Below, in pieces: positions 51,920 through 60,950 of a stretch of 64,000 bases of DNA. The DNA is from Paenirhizobium daejeonense (GTDB lineage Bacteria; Pseudomonadota; Alphaproteobacteria; Rhizobiales; Rhizobiaceae): positions 69,501 through 133,500 of the forward strand of contig NZ_JACLAL010000010.1 of the NCBI RefSeq assembly GCF_014280875.1. Direction: 5' to 3'. The stretch's first letter is position 1. Every line of letters starts with the position of its first letter. Made by a program: the position numbers and the translations under genes. The notes beneath the pieces were generated by a model. The model made no database searches, was not told where the DNA came from, and saw only the letters and a program-made list of their open reading frames with translations.

Positions 51920-52867
51920 ATGACGATATTGTTTCTCCTGCAGACCCATAAGGACCCAGAGCACCTGAAACGTTTGGTCAGCCTACTGCGCAAGGGCTGC
52001 CCGACATCCCAGGTTCTGATCTGCCACGACGAGAAGGCCCCGCCGCTTCCGACAGGATTTTTTGCCGAAGACGCGCATGTGCACTTGACCTCCGGTCGTG
52101 GCGGTCGCGGAGACTTCCTCATCATCGATGGCTACCTGAAAGCACTGGCCTGGTTAAGAGATCATCAGATCGAATATGACTGGCTGATCAACCTGAGCGG
52201 CGCCGATTTTCCAGTCACCTCGCTGAAAGGCTTCGAGGAAGAACTCGCCCGCACCCAGCATGATGGCTTCCTGCACCATTTCGACGTTCTGACGCAAGCA
52301 CCTGAGGAAATGGCGCCAATGTCTTGGGCCCAGCACCATGGATACGACCGCTATTACTACCAATACAGGAAGTACAAACCAGAGTTGAACCAATTCGAGC
52401 GCAAACTTCTGGCTTTCCCGCGCATCTTCGCAGAAAAATACCTTCGGTTTCTACGTATCAATACGGCCTATGGTCTGATGATCGGAACGCATGCACGTAA
52501 TCATCCCTTCAAAGGGGATTTCAAGTGCTACGCTGGCAGCTACTGGCATACGATCAGGCGGGAATGCGCCGAATACATGTTAGACTTCTGCGAGGAACAC
52601 CCTGAAACGGTCGAATATTTCAGGCATGTTCTCGTTCCCGATGAATCCTTCATTCAGACCGTGCTGGTGAATAACCGGCGCTTCCGTTTCCATGCCAAGA
52701 ACCGACGCTACTTCGACATGAGCAAATCCAGGCATGGCCATCCGAAGCTTCTGACAGAAGCAGATCTGCCCAGTATACTGGGCGCTGACTACTTTTTTGC
52801 ACGCAAGCTCGAAAGGGCTTCCGGCGAAACCGTCTTCAGCACGCTGGAAGCCGTCGCACTCTCGTAA
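51920..52867 (+). CDS. GT14 family (Core-2/I-branching type) glycosyltransferase
   Basis: A 315-aa protein of the branch family of beta-1,6-N-acetylglucosaminyl or xylosyl transferases. Signs are LLQTHKDPEHLKRLV, YDWLINLSGADFPV (the conserved N-L-S-G-x-D-x-P), and VPDESFIQTVL. Bacterial members add sugars to surface glycans. It looks less G+C-rich than its neighbours in places, which would fit transfer of the locus. Last gene of the plus-strand group; convergent with the flippase 39 bases away. Confidence 0.87.
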   Translation: MTILFLLQTHKDPEHLKRLVSLLRKGCPTSQVLICHDEKAPPLPTGFFAEDAHVHLTSGRGGRGDFLIIDGYLKALAWLRDHQIEYDWLINLSGADFPVTSLKGFEEELARTQHDGFLHHFDVLTQAPEEMAPMSWAQHHGYDRYYYQYRKYKPELNQFERKLLAFPRIFAEKYLRFLRINTAYGLMIGTHARNHPFKGDFKCYAGSYWHTIRRECAEYMLDFCEEHPETVEYFRHVLVPDESFIQTVLVNNRRFRFHAKNRRYFDMSKSRHGHPKLLTEADLPSILGADYFFARKLERASGETVFSTLEAVALS

Positions 52868-52906
52868 GACTATCATACGGGAGGCTTCCCGACGTGCCGG
52901 TCAGTT

Positions 52907-54352
52907 TCATCCCCGAATGCCCCGCGCAACGTTTCGCAGCAGAGCAACGCTCGGGCGATCGATCAGCAATACCAAGACAGCATAGCTGACGGCCCCGACC
53001 ACGACTTCCAGGGCAAAGCGGCTGGCGTGACTCCATTCCGGAACGAGGCTCGCCACCCAGATGACAATGGCGGCCATGAGCCCCGTTGCCAGCAGCGAGC
53101 GCCAGTAAAGGCTCATCTGCCGCCGTCCGTCGATTCCGATATAGCGTTTGATCGCGTGAAGGCTCCATGCCACGCCGACAACGTGCCGCGCGATCCATGC
53201 CAAACCGATCACGACCAGGCCGTAACCTCCTGTCAAACCACCAGCGATGAGTGTCGTGGCGCTGGCAAGCATTGCATAGAAGACGATTGCCCCGACATGT
53301 CCCTGTGCCCGCAACAGCGGCCCCACCAGCACGCGAGGAAACGCGAATATCCAGCCAAGAGCGACGATCTGGCTAACGATCACCGCAGGCTCCCACCGCT
53401 CCGCAAATATGCTGCCGATCGCATCGGGCATGACGATGGCTATACCGGTGAAGACCGGTGCGGCAACCACGCCGATGATACGGGATGCCTTGAGAAAGGC
53501 CTCCGTCGGATCTCGTCCCGCCCTCTTCATGCCGGCAAAAAACGAAAGTCCGAACCGGATCGAAAACGTCTGGATCAGATTGGCGGTTTCATCCACCAAG
53601 CGCTGAGCGAACTGGAAGAAACCAAGAATGGCAGGTCCATGCAGATAGCCGATAATCAGCCAGAAAAGGCGTGTCATCGCCCCCCATAGCAGACGCTCGA
53701 AGCTCAGCGCTCCACCAAAAACCAGAAGACTCTTGAACTCGGCAAGATTGAACCGCAGGCGCGGCATGCGGGCTATGGCTGGCAGGAGGACAGCGGCCGT
53801 GATTGCCGAGCCGATCACCGTTCCACCGACGATAGCCCAGGCCCCGTAACCAAAGTAGGCAAGAATTGCCATCGCAACCAGGGTCATCACACGCCCCATC
53901 GTGATCCGCAACGTGACCACCGCCGCCCTCATCTTGCGTGTGAAGAGAGCGGTTGGCACCGCAACAAAATTATTGAACGGCAAAGTCAGGATTGCAAGCG
54001 TCAGCAGACCTGCAACCTCGGGCTCTCCGTAAAGGCTCGCCACCGGCCCGGCTATCAACCAGCAGAGCACCATGGCCACCGCAGTCGCGGCCATGGTGCC
54101 CGTAAAGGCAGTATCCGTTATGCGCGTATGCGAGGACGAAGCCGCAATGACCGCTTCTCCCATCCCGAGGGTTGCGATGATTTCGACCGTGCCGACAATT
54201 GCCAGGGCGATTGCCGCTCGTCCCATTTGATCCGGCGAAAGGAACCAGGTCAGAACAAACGTCTGGGCCAGCCCGACAATACCGTTGATCAGGCTTTCAA
54301 CGAAACTCCACGGCAAAGCGCGCATGGTCTTTGACTTCAGTCGGCTCGACAT
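52907..54352 (-). CDS. Oligosaccharide flippase (Wzx-like)
   Basis: A 481-aa polytopic membrane protein with about 12-14 helices of the MOP/polysaccharide synthase family: WFLSPDQMGRAAIALAIVGTVEIIATLGMGEAVI is typical. It moves lipid-linked repeat units across the inner membrane. It ends a minus-strand operon (ligase, acyltransferase, pyruvyltransferase, flippase). Confidence 0.9.
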   Translation of the reverse strand: MSSRLKSKTMRALPWSFVESLINGIVGLAQTFVLTWFLSPDQMGRAAIALAIVGTVEIIATLGMGEAVIAASSSHTRITDTAFTGTMAATAVAMVLCWLIAGPVASLYGEPEVAGLLTLAILTLPFNNFVAVPTALFTRKMRAAVVTLRITMGRVMTLVAMAILAYFGYGAWAIVGGTVIGSAITAAVLLPAIARMPRLRFNLAEFKSLLVFGGALSFERLLWGAMTRLFWLIIGYLHGPAILGFFQFAQRLVDETANLIQTFSIRFGLSFFAGMKRAGRDPTEAFLKASRIIGVVAAPVFTGIAIVMPDAIGSIFAERWEPAVIVSQIVALGWIFAFPRVLVGPLLRAQGHVGAIVFYAMLASATTLIAGGLTGGYGLVVIGLAWIARHVVGVAWSLHAIKRYIGIDGRRQMSLYWRSLLATGLMAAIVIWVASLVPEWSHASRFALEVVVGAVSYAVLVLLIDRPSVALLRNVARGIRG

Positions 54353-54376
54353 GCTCGTTCCTGCGTTTGAGGCTGA

Positions 54377-55393
54377 TCAGCTTGCTATCGGCGTGGACGG
54401 CGCTTCCTCCAGCCCACTTTGGATCAACGGCGATTCCGCAAGCCAGGCACGGGCGTAGCGGTGCAGCTTCCCGTAGTTTCCGTCTCCGTAACGTATCCTC
54501 TTGGCCATCAGCGCGCCGAGGATCATGCCATGCAGGCGGTCGGTATCGATCTCTCCATAGGGCCGGAAACAGGAGACCGCCCGATCGACGAGATTGTCGC
54601 GGTAAATACGCCAGAGCGCATAATTCGAGATATAATGGCGAAGCGGACTGTCGATGCCCTGCCACTTCCGCAAGGCCCGGATGACATACCGCTCGCCCGG
54701 TTTACGCAGGTCGTCCCAATCAAAGTGATTTCCCTGCGGCTCTCCCGCCTCGCGACTTTCCTTGTCGCGACGCCGCTGAACGAGAACGCCCTTGTCTTCG
54801 CCTGCCGTGTCCTGAGGAAGACGGCCCCATAGCTGATGCGCCATGTCTGGCAACAATCCACCCGGCAAGCCGCATTCCCTGGAGACGAAATCCCAGGACT
54901 CCGAATCACGAGTAAAGATATGCAGTTTCTTGTGAGCACCGAAGATTCTGATCGCGCGTTCTTTCCCCGCAGCTTCACCAAAGTGGATCGACTGCGGAAA
55001 GATCACTATGGACGTATCCGGATAACGCTCCACGATCAATTCGCGGAACTTTTGAAACTCCGGCCATATGTCGCCGAAATTGCCTCCACCATGCAGGATG
55101 AGCGTGGGGTTGAATTTTCGTACAAGCGCATCGAGATCCGCGACAGACGGCTTCCAGTCCACATCAGGAACATGTCGCTGAGGCCTGTGGGTGAAATCGT
55201 GGATGGAATACCTGCCGAGTACCTTGTAGCCGTAGTCTTCCAAAAACGCATCTGCGCCTTGATGGATCAGGAGATCCCCGACATTGTCGTGCACGGGGTA
55301 ATCGATATAGACGACAGGATTTTCAACCGGGACAACGTTCTTGATCGCCGACAACTTGTTCTTCAGGGCGTCCATCATCGAATGATGCGTCAT
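54377..55393 (-). CDS. Polysaccharide pyruvyl transferase family protein
   Basis: A 338-aa cytosolic enzyme resembling ExoV/CsaB-type ketal pyruvyl transferases: YPVHDNVGDLLIHQGADAFL at the N-terminus and DTDRLHGMILGALMAKRIRY at the C-terminus (the conserved D-R-x-H/R-x-x-I). It would add pyruvate from phosphoenolpyruvate to a sugar of the polysaccharide, giving it negative charge. It lies 24 bases before the flippase gene. Confidence 0.9.
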   Translation of the reverse strand: MTHHSMMDALKNKLSAIKNVVPVENPVVYIDYPVHDNVGDLLIHQGADAFLEDYGYKVLGRYSIHDFTHRPQRHVPDVDWKPSVADLDALVRKFNPTLILHGGGNFGDIWPEFQKFRELIVERYPDTSIVIFPQSIHFGEAAGKERAIRIFGAHKKLHIFTRDSESWDFVSRECGLPGGLLPDMAHQLWGRLPQDTAGEDKGVLVQRRRDKESREAGEPQGNHFDWDDLRKPGERYVIRALRKWQGIDSPLRHYISNYALWRIYRDNLVDRAVSCFRPYGEIDTDRLHGMILGALMAKRIRYGDGNYGKLHRYARAWLAESPLIQSGLEEAPSTPIAS

Positions 55394-55550
55394 GTACTAA
55401 CCTTTCGCTAGGCGATGGGAAATATTCTTCCAAAGACCGATGCGCCACATCAAACGCGGCGCGCCGGGAGCTCGGTCGTCTGGTGATCAGCCTCGTCAGA
55501 AGGCCGCCGCCTTCTGATTACACGTCGCAGAACAACCGCGCCGTCATCAC

Positions 55551-56690
55551 TCATGTCACAGAAACCTGACGAGGTTTCGACAGCAGCCTGCCCATGCGCT
55601 GCCCTGGCTTCTCAACGACGTAATAGCCCGCCCCCGCCAGGAGATAGACGACCGGTATGGTAAGGGCGAGCGCGGCGAAGAAGCGCGCTGGCGCACTCAT
55701 TTCCGTTCCGAACTCACCGATCAGCATGGCGATGACCGGTTGCATGATGAGGAGGTGGGTGAGATAAGCGCCATAAGAAAACTCGCCCAAATAGTGGAAA
55801 AAACGGCTTCCCAGGAATTCGCTGGCACCCGTAAAGAGCTTGCTCATGCGCCCCGGCAGGACCGATGCGTACACCAGCGCAAAAAAGAGGCTTATCACCG
55901 TCAGCCTGACTGCTTCGTGCAACGGTGAAGCGCTGGCTCCCACAGGAAGGAGAACAGCGAAAGATGCAACACCGAAATGCATCCAGATTGTTTTCCGGGA
56001 GGAATTGAGGGCCCCCGCAAGCAACATGCCAGCCACGAAGACATGCAGCTTCAAGGGAAGAAACGACGGCATGGGAAACCGGATGCCGGCCACCTTGAGA
56101 GAAATCGCAATCGCCACCCCTGCTGCCATGATGAAACAGGCAGCGCGCAACCATCCCGCCCGAAGCACCAGAAGCATCAGGAAAGGAAACATCAGGTAAA
56201 ACTGCATCTCCAGACCGATGCTCCAGTCCGGCAGCGCCGTTCGGAACGCATATTCCGGCAGAAAACCGAACACGAAACTCATATGAACCAGGAGATTGGT
56301 CAGGCTGCTATCGAGATAACGATCCGGTTCCTGAGGGAGGACCCCATTAAAGGCATCGATGACGGCACGGCTCTCGTAAATGAATGATCCGCTGGCGAGG
56401 GCCACAAACAGCAAGACGTAGTAAAGCGGCGCAATTCGGAAAAGCCGCCGGATCCAGAAGGACCCCCACGTCATCGATGCCGTCCATGGCTCCTTATCCC
56501 GCCTCAACTGATAGTGAAACGTCATCAAGAACCCAGACAGCAATACAAACAGATCAACGCCCAGATCAGGATCTCCGATAACCGGCACATCCCAACCCGA
56601 CAGGATATGTGCGTGCCCGACCAAAACCCAGAGCGCGGCAATGCCCCTCAGGCCGTCGAGACAACCGATGCGGTTTGTAAATGCTTTCAT
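55551..56690 (-). CDS. Acyltransferase 3 family membrane protein
   Basis: A 379-aa membrane protein with about 10 helices of the OafA/acyltransferase 3 family. RIGCLDGLRGIAALWVLVGHAH contains the conserved His near the N-terminus, and FWIRRLFRIAPLYY the R-x-R-I motif. It O-acetylates or succinylates surface sugars. It overlaps the upstream ligase gene by four bases (ATGA). Confidence 0.92.
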   Translation of the reverse strand: MKAFTNRIGCLDGLRGIAALWVLVGHAHILSGWDVPVIGDPDLGVDLFVLLSGFLMTFHYQLRRDKEPWTASMTWGSFWIRRLFRIAPLYYVLLFVALASGSFIYESRAVIDAFNGVLPQEPDRYLDSSLTNLLVHMSFVFGFLPEYAFRTALPDWSIGLEMQFYLMFPFLMLLVLRAGWLRAACFIMAAGVAIAISLKVAGIRFPMPSFLPLKLHVFVAGMLLAGALNSSRKTIWMHFGVASFAVLLPVGASASPLHEAVRLTVISLFFALVYASVLPGRMSKLFTGASEFLGSRFFHYLGEFSYGAYLTHLLIMQPVIAMLIGEFGTEMSAPARFFAALALTIPVVYLLAGAGYYVVEKPGQRMGRLLSKPRQVSVT

Positions 56691-57949
56691 GGCTGCGCCC
56701 CACCTGCCGTCAAAACCGTCATGCGGCCACCCAACTCGCCTTTGTTCAAAGGTCCTATTCTTCGCCCTTGGCCACGAGACCCGCCGGACATCGGTTGCTG
56801 TGCGGGGACCGCCGGCCGGTGGCCATAGCCAAGCGAGAGGCTCGCAGCCATCACAAGTACGAAAACAGCCATATTCGAGCTGATTACGTTGTCAGTGTAG
56901 CAATATATGAAGAAGCTAGACACGATCACGACAAACATCGGATTTCTACAATATTTTCGCGTCATGAACATGTAGAAGAACATAACAGCAAACAATATCA
57001 TTATACCTGTTACACCAACATACCCGGTTTCGACCGCAAGACGCAGATATTCGTTGTGCGCAGCAAACGTCGCCGTCTTTTCCATCACGTCTTCGGGAAT
57101 GATATTGATTTGGTGTCCGAGGCCAATGCCGAAATAGGGATACTGCTGAACCACGCTATCCAGAACTTCCCAGATAAGTTCGCGGCCGCTGGCACTTTCG
57201 CTCTCGAACCTGGCCGCAATCTTGTCACCGATTGCAACATAGGCAGCAACACACACCATCGCCAAGACGATCGTGGAAAGATAAAGCCGCGCGAACGAGC
57301 GGCCATGGAAATGAAAGAAAATCACCAGGGAACACATGGCGGCAACCGCAAACGGCATGCGAGCCGCCGACAGAGCCAGAATTACAAGGTTCACCGCCCC
57401 CAGGAGAAGATACTTCTTGTTATAAAGGCCTGACGCCAGAAGCGCGGCGACCGTTCCGATATACCCGATACCGCCGAGCCCGGAGGGAATGGTCGAGCCT
57501 TGCAGACGCGACACGCCAAGGAAGTCCTGATACCAGAGGGGCCAGAGGCCCACGACATTGTACATGGCGCCGATCGCAACACACGCCACAGGACTCCACG
57601 CAAACCACTTCAAAATGAAATGCCGGTCATTTTCCGTTATCAACCCCGGCAGCAGCAACAGAACTGCAGAGAGGGAAAACAAGCTCTTCAGATATCGTCC
57701 GAAAGAAAAATCATTGTAGGATGTCGCCAATGCGGCAACAAACGTGACAGCGAAGATAGCCAGCACGATGGATAAAACAAATTTATCAACTCGGCGGGTA
57801 AACAACATGGTGACAGCTGTAAAAAACAGAATGGTTTTTTGAAGCTGATTGGCGCCGCTACCAAAGCCGATAATCTGCAAATTGAACAGCCAAGTGGTCA
57901 GATGCACACCGACCAGAAGCCGAAAGTACGAAATTTGTATAACTGGCAT
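56687..57949 (-). CDS. O-antigen ligase/polymerase family protein
   Basis: A 420-aa protein with about 11-12 membrane helices. The Wzy_C (ligase) signature region includes a periplasmic loop ending PYFGIGLGHQINI and HNEYLRLAVETGYVG, the H-N-x-x-L motif of WaaL/Wzy proteins. It either polymerises repeat units or joins glycan to lipid A core. First gene of the minus-strand operon; its first base is about 270 bases from the divergent SGNH gene. Confidence 0.88.
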   Translation of the reverse strand: MPVIQISYFRLLVGVHLTTWLFNLQIIGFGSGANQLQKTILFFTAVTMLFTRRVDKFVLSIVLAIFAVTFVAALATSYNDFSFGRYLKSLFSLSAVLLLLPGLITENDRHFILKWFAWSPVACVAIGAMYNVVGLWPLWYQDFLGVSRLQGSTIPSGLGGIGYIGTVAALLASGLYNKKYLLLGAVNLVILALSAARMPFAVAAMCSLVIFFHFHGRSFARLYLSTIVLAMVCVAAYVAIGDKIAARFESESASGRELIWEVLDSVVQQYPYFGIGLGHQINIIPEDVMEKTATFAAHNEYLRLAVETGYVGVTGIMILFAVMFFYMFMTRKYCRNPMFVVIVSSFFIYCYTDNVISSNMAVFVLVMAASLSLGYGHRPAVPAQQPMSGGSRGQGRRIGPLNKGELGGRMTVLTAGGAQP

Positions 57950-58138
57950 CTAGGTCCAATCCGATAACTCGCCCACACGCCGCCCCCGTACCAGCCTCAA
58001 AAACGCTACAATATTCTTCGCAGATGCGAAAGGTCTCCAACGAACAAAGCGGAAAAGCACCCAATCAAAGTGGGAACAAATGCCGAAACCCGTTCGATTA
58101 CCGGTTCACGAAGGACATCCTTCTTCCCATATTGCTGC

Positions 58139-58165
58139 AATGCCGTAGTCGTTTTATGCGGCATT
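58139..58165. repeat. Inverted repeat in the divergent promoter region
   Basis: AATGCCG (58139-58145) and CGGCATT (58159-58165) in the spacer between the ligase operon (-) and the SGNH genes (+). May belong to a regulator site or the leader of the SGNH gene. Confidence 0.4.
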
Positions 58166-58217
58166 CACACGAACGTTTTAGAAGAAAGTGGAGATCGTAT
58201 CCCGGATGAGGTACCTG

Positions 58218-58970
58218 ATGATATCCCATATCGAGAACGCCGCTCCAGAACTGTCCATCTTACGGGAAAAGCCGCCTGCGCCCGCAAGGCACTCCTTCAA
58301 CTGGCTTAGCCGGATTCTTCCGCTTTTGGTTTTTATTCTCGGAGGCTCCAACAGCAGCGCTAGTCTCGCAACTCAGGAACCGCCACCATTGAAAATCGTC
58401 GCGCTCGGAACCTCCCTCACTTCCCGCGGCGGTTGGCCGGAGATGCTGGAGAAGGCCCTTTCCGCCTGCCTGCAGGAGACCGTGACGGTCAAGACGGTCG
58501 CGCTGGCGGGTTCCACCAGCGACTGGGCGCTTGGCCAAATCGACCGCGTGACCGCAGAAAAGCCCGACATCGTTCTGGTAGAATTCTATGCCAACGATGC
58601 GGCCATCAATCGCTGGATGAGCGTCTCCGCCAGCCGCTCCAATATCGCAGCAATTCTTGACGGGTTGCATGCAGGCGCGCCTCATGCACGGATCGTCGTC
58701 ATGGCGATGAACCCGGTTTCGGGATTGCGCGGCTGGATGAGGCCGTTCCTGTCCTCCTACATAGACGCACATCGCGAAGAAGCCGAAAGTCGCGGCATGG
58801 GCTTCGTCGATTTCAGGTCCGCCTGGGAGGCCCTTCCAGAAGCCGACCGCGACAGGGCAATCCCCGACGGCCTGCATCCACGACCTGAAAAGGCGGGAGA
58901 AGTCATGACACCCATCCTGGTCCGCCATCTCGCGGAAAACGGCTGCAAACCGGGGAAGACCACACCCTGA
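58218..58970 (+). CDS. Exported SGNH/GDSL-type hydrolase
   Basis: A protein of about 250 aa. A membrane or signal segment (LPLLVFILGGSNSSASLA, about residue 45 from the GTG at 58188) precedes an SGNH domain: VALGTSLTSRGGWP (Ser nucleophile), VEFYANDAAIN (N of block III) and DGLHP (catalytic Asp-His). Such enzymes are esterases or acyltransferases acting on polysaccharide acyl groups. The GTG at 58188 also opens the frame; the ATG at 58218 has GAGG six bases upstream and is preferred. The second SGNH gene follows after 48 bases. Confidence 0.85.
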   Translation: MISHIENAAPELSILREKPPAPARHSFNWLSRILPLLVFILGGSNSSASLATQEPPPLKIVALGTSLTSRGGWPEMLEKALSACLQETVTVKTVALAGSTSDWALGQIDRVTAEKPDIVLVEFYANDAAINRWMSVSASRSNIAAILDGLHAGAPHARIVVMAMNPVSGLRGWMRPFLSSYIDAHREEAESRGMGFVDFRSAWEALPEADRDRAIPDGLHPRPEKAGEVMTPILVRHLAENGCKPGKTTP

Positions 58971-59018
58971 GCCTTCCCTGTTCATAGTAATGAAAACAAG
59001 AGATTAGAGGAGAAGCCG

Positions 59019-60863
59019 ATGCGAAATCGACGGTCAGAGATGGGCTTCGCGTCCCCCTCATCAAGAAGCGCATTAGGCTTTGAGGCAGTTCTTCAGGAAA
59101 GGAATTGCCATGAACCAAAACCCTCGCTGTTGCCCACCCGTCGCGCCGTCCTCAGCGGAGGTGCGGCCATGATCGGTATCGGAATTGCACTGACGGGTCA
59201 GGCTCTTGCCGGCGGGCGGCCGTTCATTCATCTGTCGGGACAGGTGATCGATGACGATAGGGCCGCGGGCTCTCTGGTCGGCGTGATCTCCGTGGAAAAT
59301 ACCGCGTCCGTTTCATGGAGCTTCACTCTCGAAGATAACGCGGATGGGATGTTTGCCCTTTCCGGCAACAGTCTCGTCACCGGTATCAACCCGCTGAACC
59401 ATGGGACGGCCCCCTCGCCGAAGATCATGCTGACGGCCACCGATGGCGAACGCAGCATACGCCAGCCATTTTCCATCAACGTCCGCCGCCCTCTTCCAAC
59501 GCTGCCCCTGGCGGCGGGCGCGAAGGTGGTGGGACTCGGCCATTCCTTCATCCAGCGTGGCGGCTGGGCCACCGTTGCGGGCGGATCCCCGAAAGATCTG
59601 GCGGCCAGCATCGTGCGCGGCGTTCTTCCGTGGATCAGATTGCGTGACAATCGCTTCAACCTCGATGTCTGGCATGACGTGAACAACAATCTGGGCAACG
59701 ACAACTATATCAGCGGCGCCTTTCAGGGGCGCGGCGGCGACCACATTGTCGCGGAAGGAAGTGCCCCCGGGACAATCACGCGGACGCCCTATGTCGCGGC
59801 ACTGCGGCCCGGCATCGTCTATCTCGATATCGGCACGAACGATATTTCGAGCGGTGCCGGCATGGACTCGCCCCGTAAGCTGATCGAGCGCCTGGACAGA
59901 CAACTTAACCTGCTGCGCAACGAAGGCATCTGGACCGTTATCCAGACCATCACGGACAGGGGTGTCTGGGAGGAAGGATCGGAAAAGGCTGTGATGGTCG
60001 CGGGGGTCAACGCATGGATCAAGGCGCAGGCAGCGCGCGAAGGAGTGCGGGTCTGCGATCTCACCGGCTCGGGTTTCAACTATCCTGGTTTTGACGACAC
60101 CCTGTTCGGCGGCGATGCTATCCATCCCAACCCAAAGGGCGCGGAGCGCATGTCCGGCATTCTTCTGCCGATCCTGCAATCCATGGTAAGCACCGGCGAA
60201 CATATGGACCTCTCGGAGCCATCAGTGCTTTCCGCCTTGAACCTCTGGAGCGACGCGGCCTTCGCATCCACGACCGCTGCCACCGGCACCGGCACCTCCG
60301 GCACGCGCGTCAGCTCACTTGCGATCACGCGCGCCAGCGGCGACAGCACGGCTACATGCTCGGTCGAGACCACCGGAAGTTACAAGACGCAGGTGGTAAC
60401 CATCACGCCGAGTGGCACGCTTTCAGGCAATCGCCATGAGGAATGGCGGGTCGCCAAGAGCGCCGCATTGACGCTCTCGACGACTGGTATCATACCGGGA
60501 ACCGACTGGCTGGAATCGGGGATCCATGTGGAACTCAACCCGTGGGATGGCTGGCTTTCCATCTATTGGCAGATGGAATTCTACAATGCCGCGAATGCTC
60601 AGGCCTTCATTGCCCGTGGCGGCTTGCAGAATGCGGACTATACGACACAGGATCTGCCGCTTGCGGCCGATGGCTTTTCCGGCTGGCTCAAGATTCCACC
60701 TTTCCTGATACCGGTCGGGATCGATGCCACAACCCTGCGCATCGCGACCCGCCCGCTTGTCGTCAACATCAACCGGCGGGTTTCGGGGCAAGGTGTCATC
60801 AAGGTCTCGAAGCCGTTTCTGCGCAAGTGCGCTGACCCGAGGCCAGCATGGAACGCTGTGTAG
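59019..60863 (+). CDS. Exported SGNH-type hydrolase with N- and C-terminal accessory domains
   Basis: A 614-aa protein. After a Tat-like signal (TRRAVLSGGAAMIGIGIALTG at about residues 40-60) comes a beta-sandwich, cadherin-like region (about 70-155). An SGNH domain follows with GLGHSFIQRGGW (Ser), LDIGTNDISSG (Asn) and GDAIHPN (Asp-His). A beta-rich C-terminal domain of ~200 aa may bind glycan. The ATG at 59019 has a strong GAGGAG, but the signal sits 40 residues inside. A well-placed second start at 59110, also with a good ribosome binding site, is out of frame. Target probably the polysaccharide of this locus. Confidence 0.8.
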   Translation: MRNRRSEMGFASPSSRSALGFEAVLQERNCHEPKPSLLPTRRAVLSGGAAMIGIGIALTGQALAGGRPFIHLSGQVIDDDRAAGSLVGVISVENTASVSWSFTLEDNADGMFALSGNSLVTGINPLNHGTAPSPKIMLTATDGERSIRQPFSINVRRPLPTLPLAAGAKVVGLGHSFIQRGGWATVAGGSPKDLAASIVRGVLPWIRLRDNRFNLDVWHDVNNNLGNDNYISGAFQGRGGDHIVAEGSAPGTITRTPYVAALRPGIVYLDIGTNDISSGAGMDSPRKLIERLDRQLNLLRNEGIWTVIQTITDRGVWEEGSEKAVMVAGVNAWIKAQAAREGVRVCDLTGSGFNYPGFDDTLFGGDAIHPNPKGAERMSGILLPILQSMVSTGEHMDLSEPSVLSALNLWSDAAFASTTAATGTGTSGTRVSSLAITRASGDSTATCSVETTGSYKTQVVTITPSGTLSGNRHEEWRVAKSAALTLSTTGIIPGTDWLESGIHVELNPWDGWLSIYWQMEFYNAANAQAFIARGGLQNADYTTQDLPLAADGFSGWLKIPPFLIPVGIDATTLRIATRPLVVNINRRVSGQGVIKVSKPFLRKCADPRPAWNAV

Positions 60864-60950
60864 TAGACCACCATGACGCCCGACGAATGCGGGAAGCGGG
60901 CAGTTCTCCGGCCAATCCGGCACAGCACTGCCCGCAATTTGGCACCGGCC

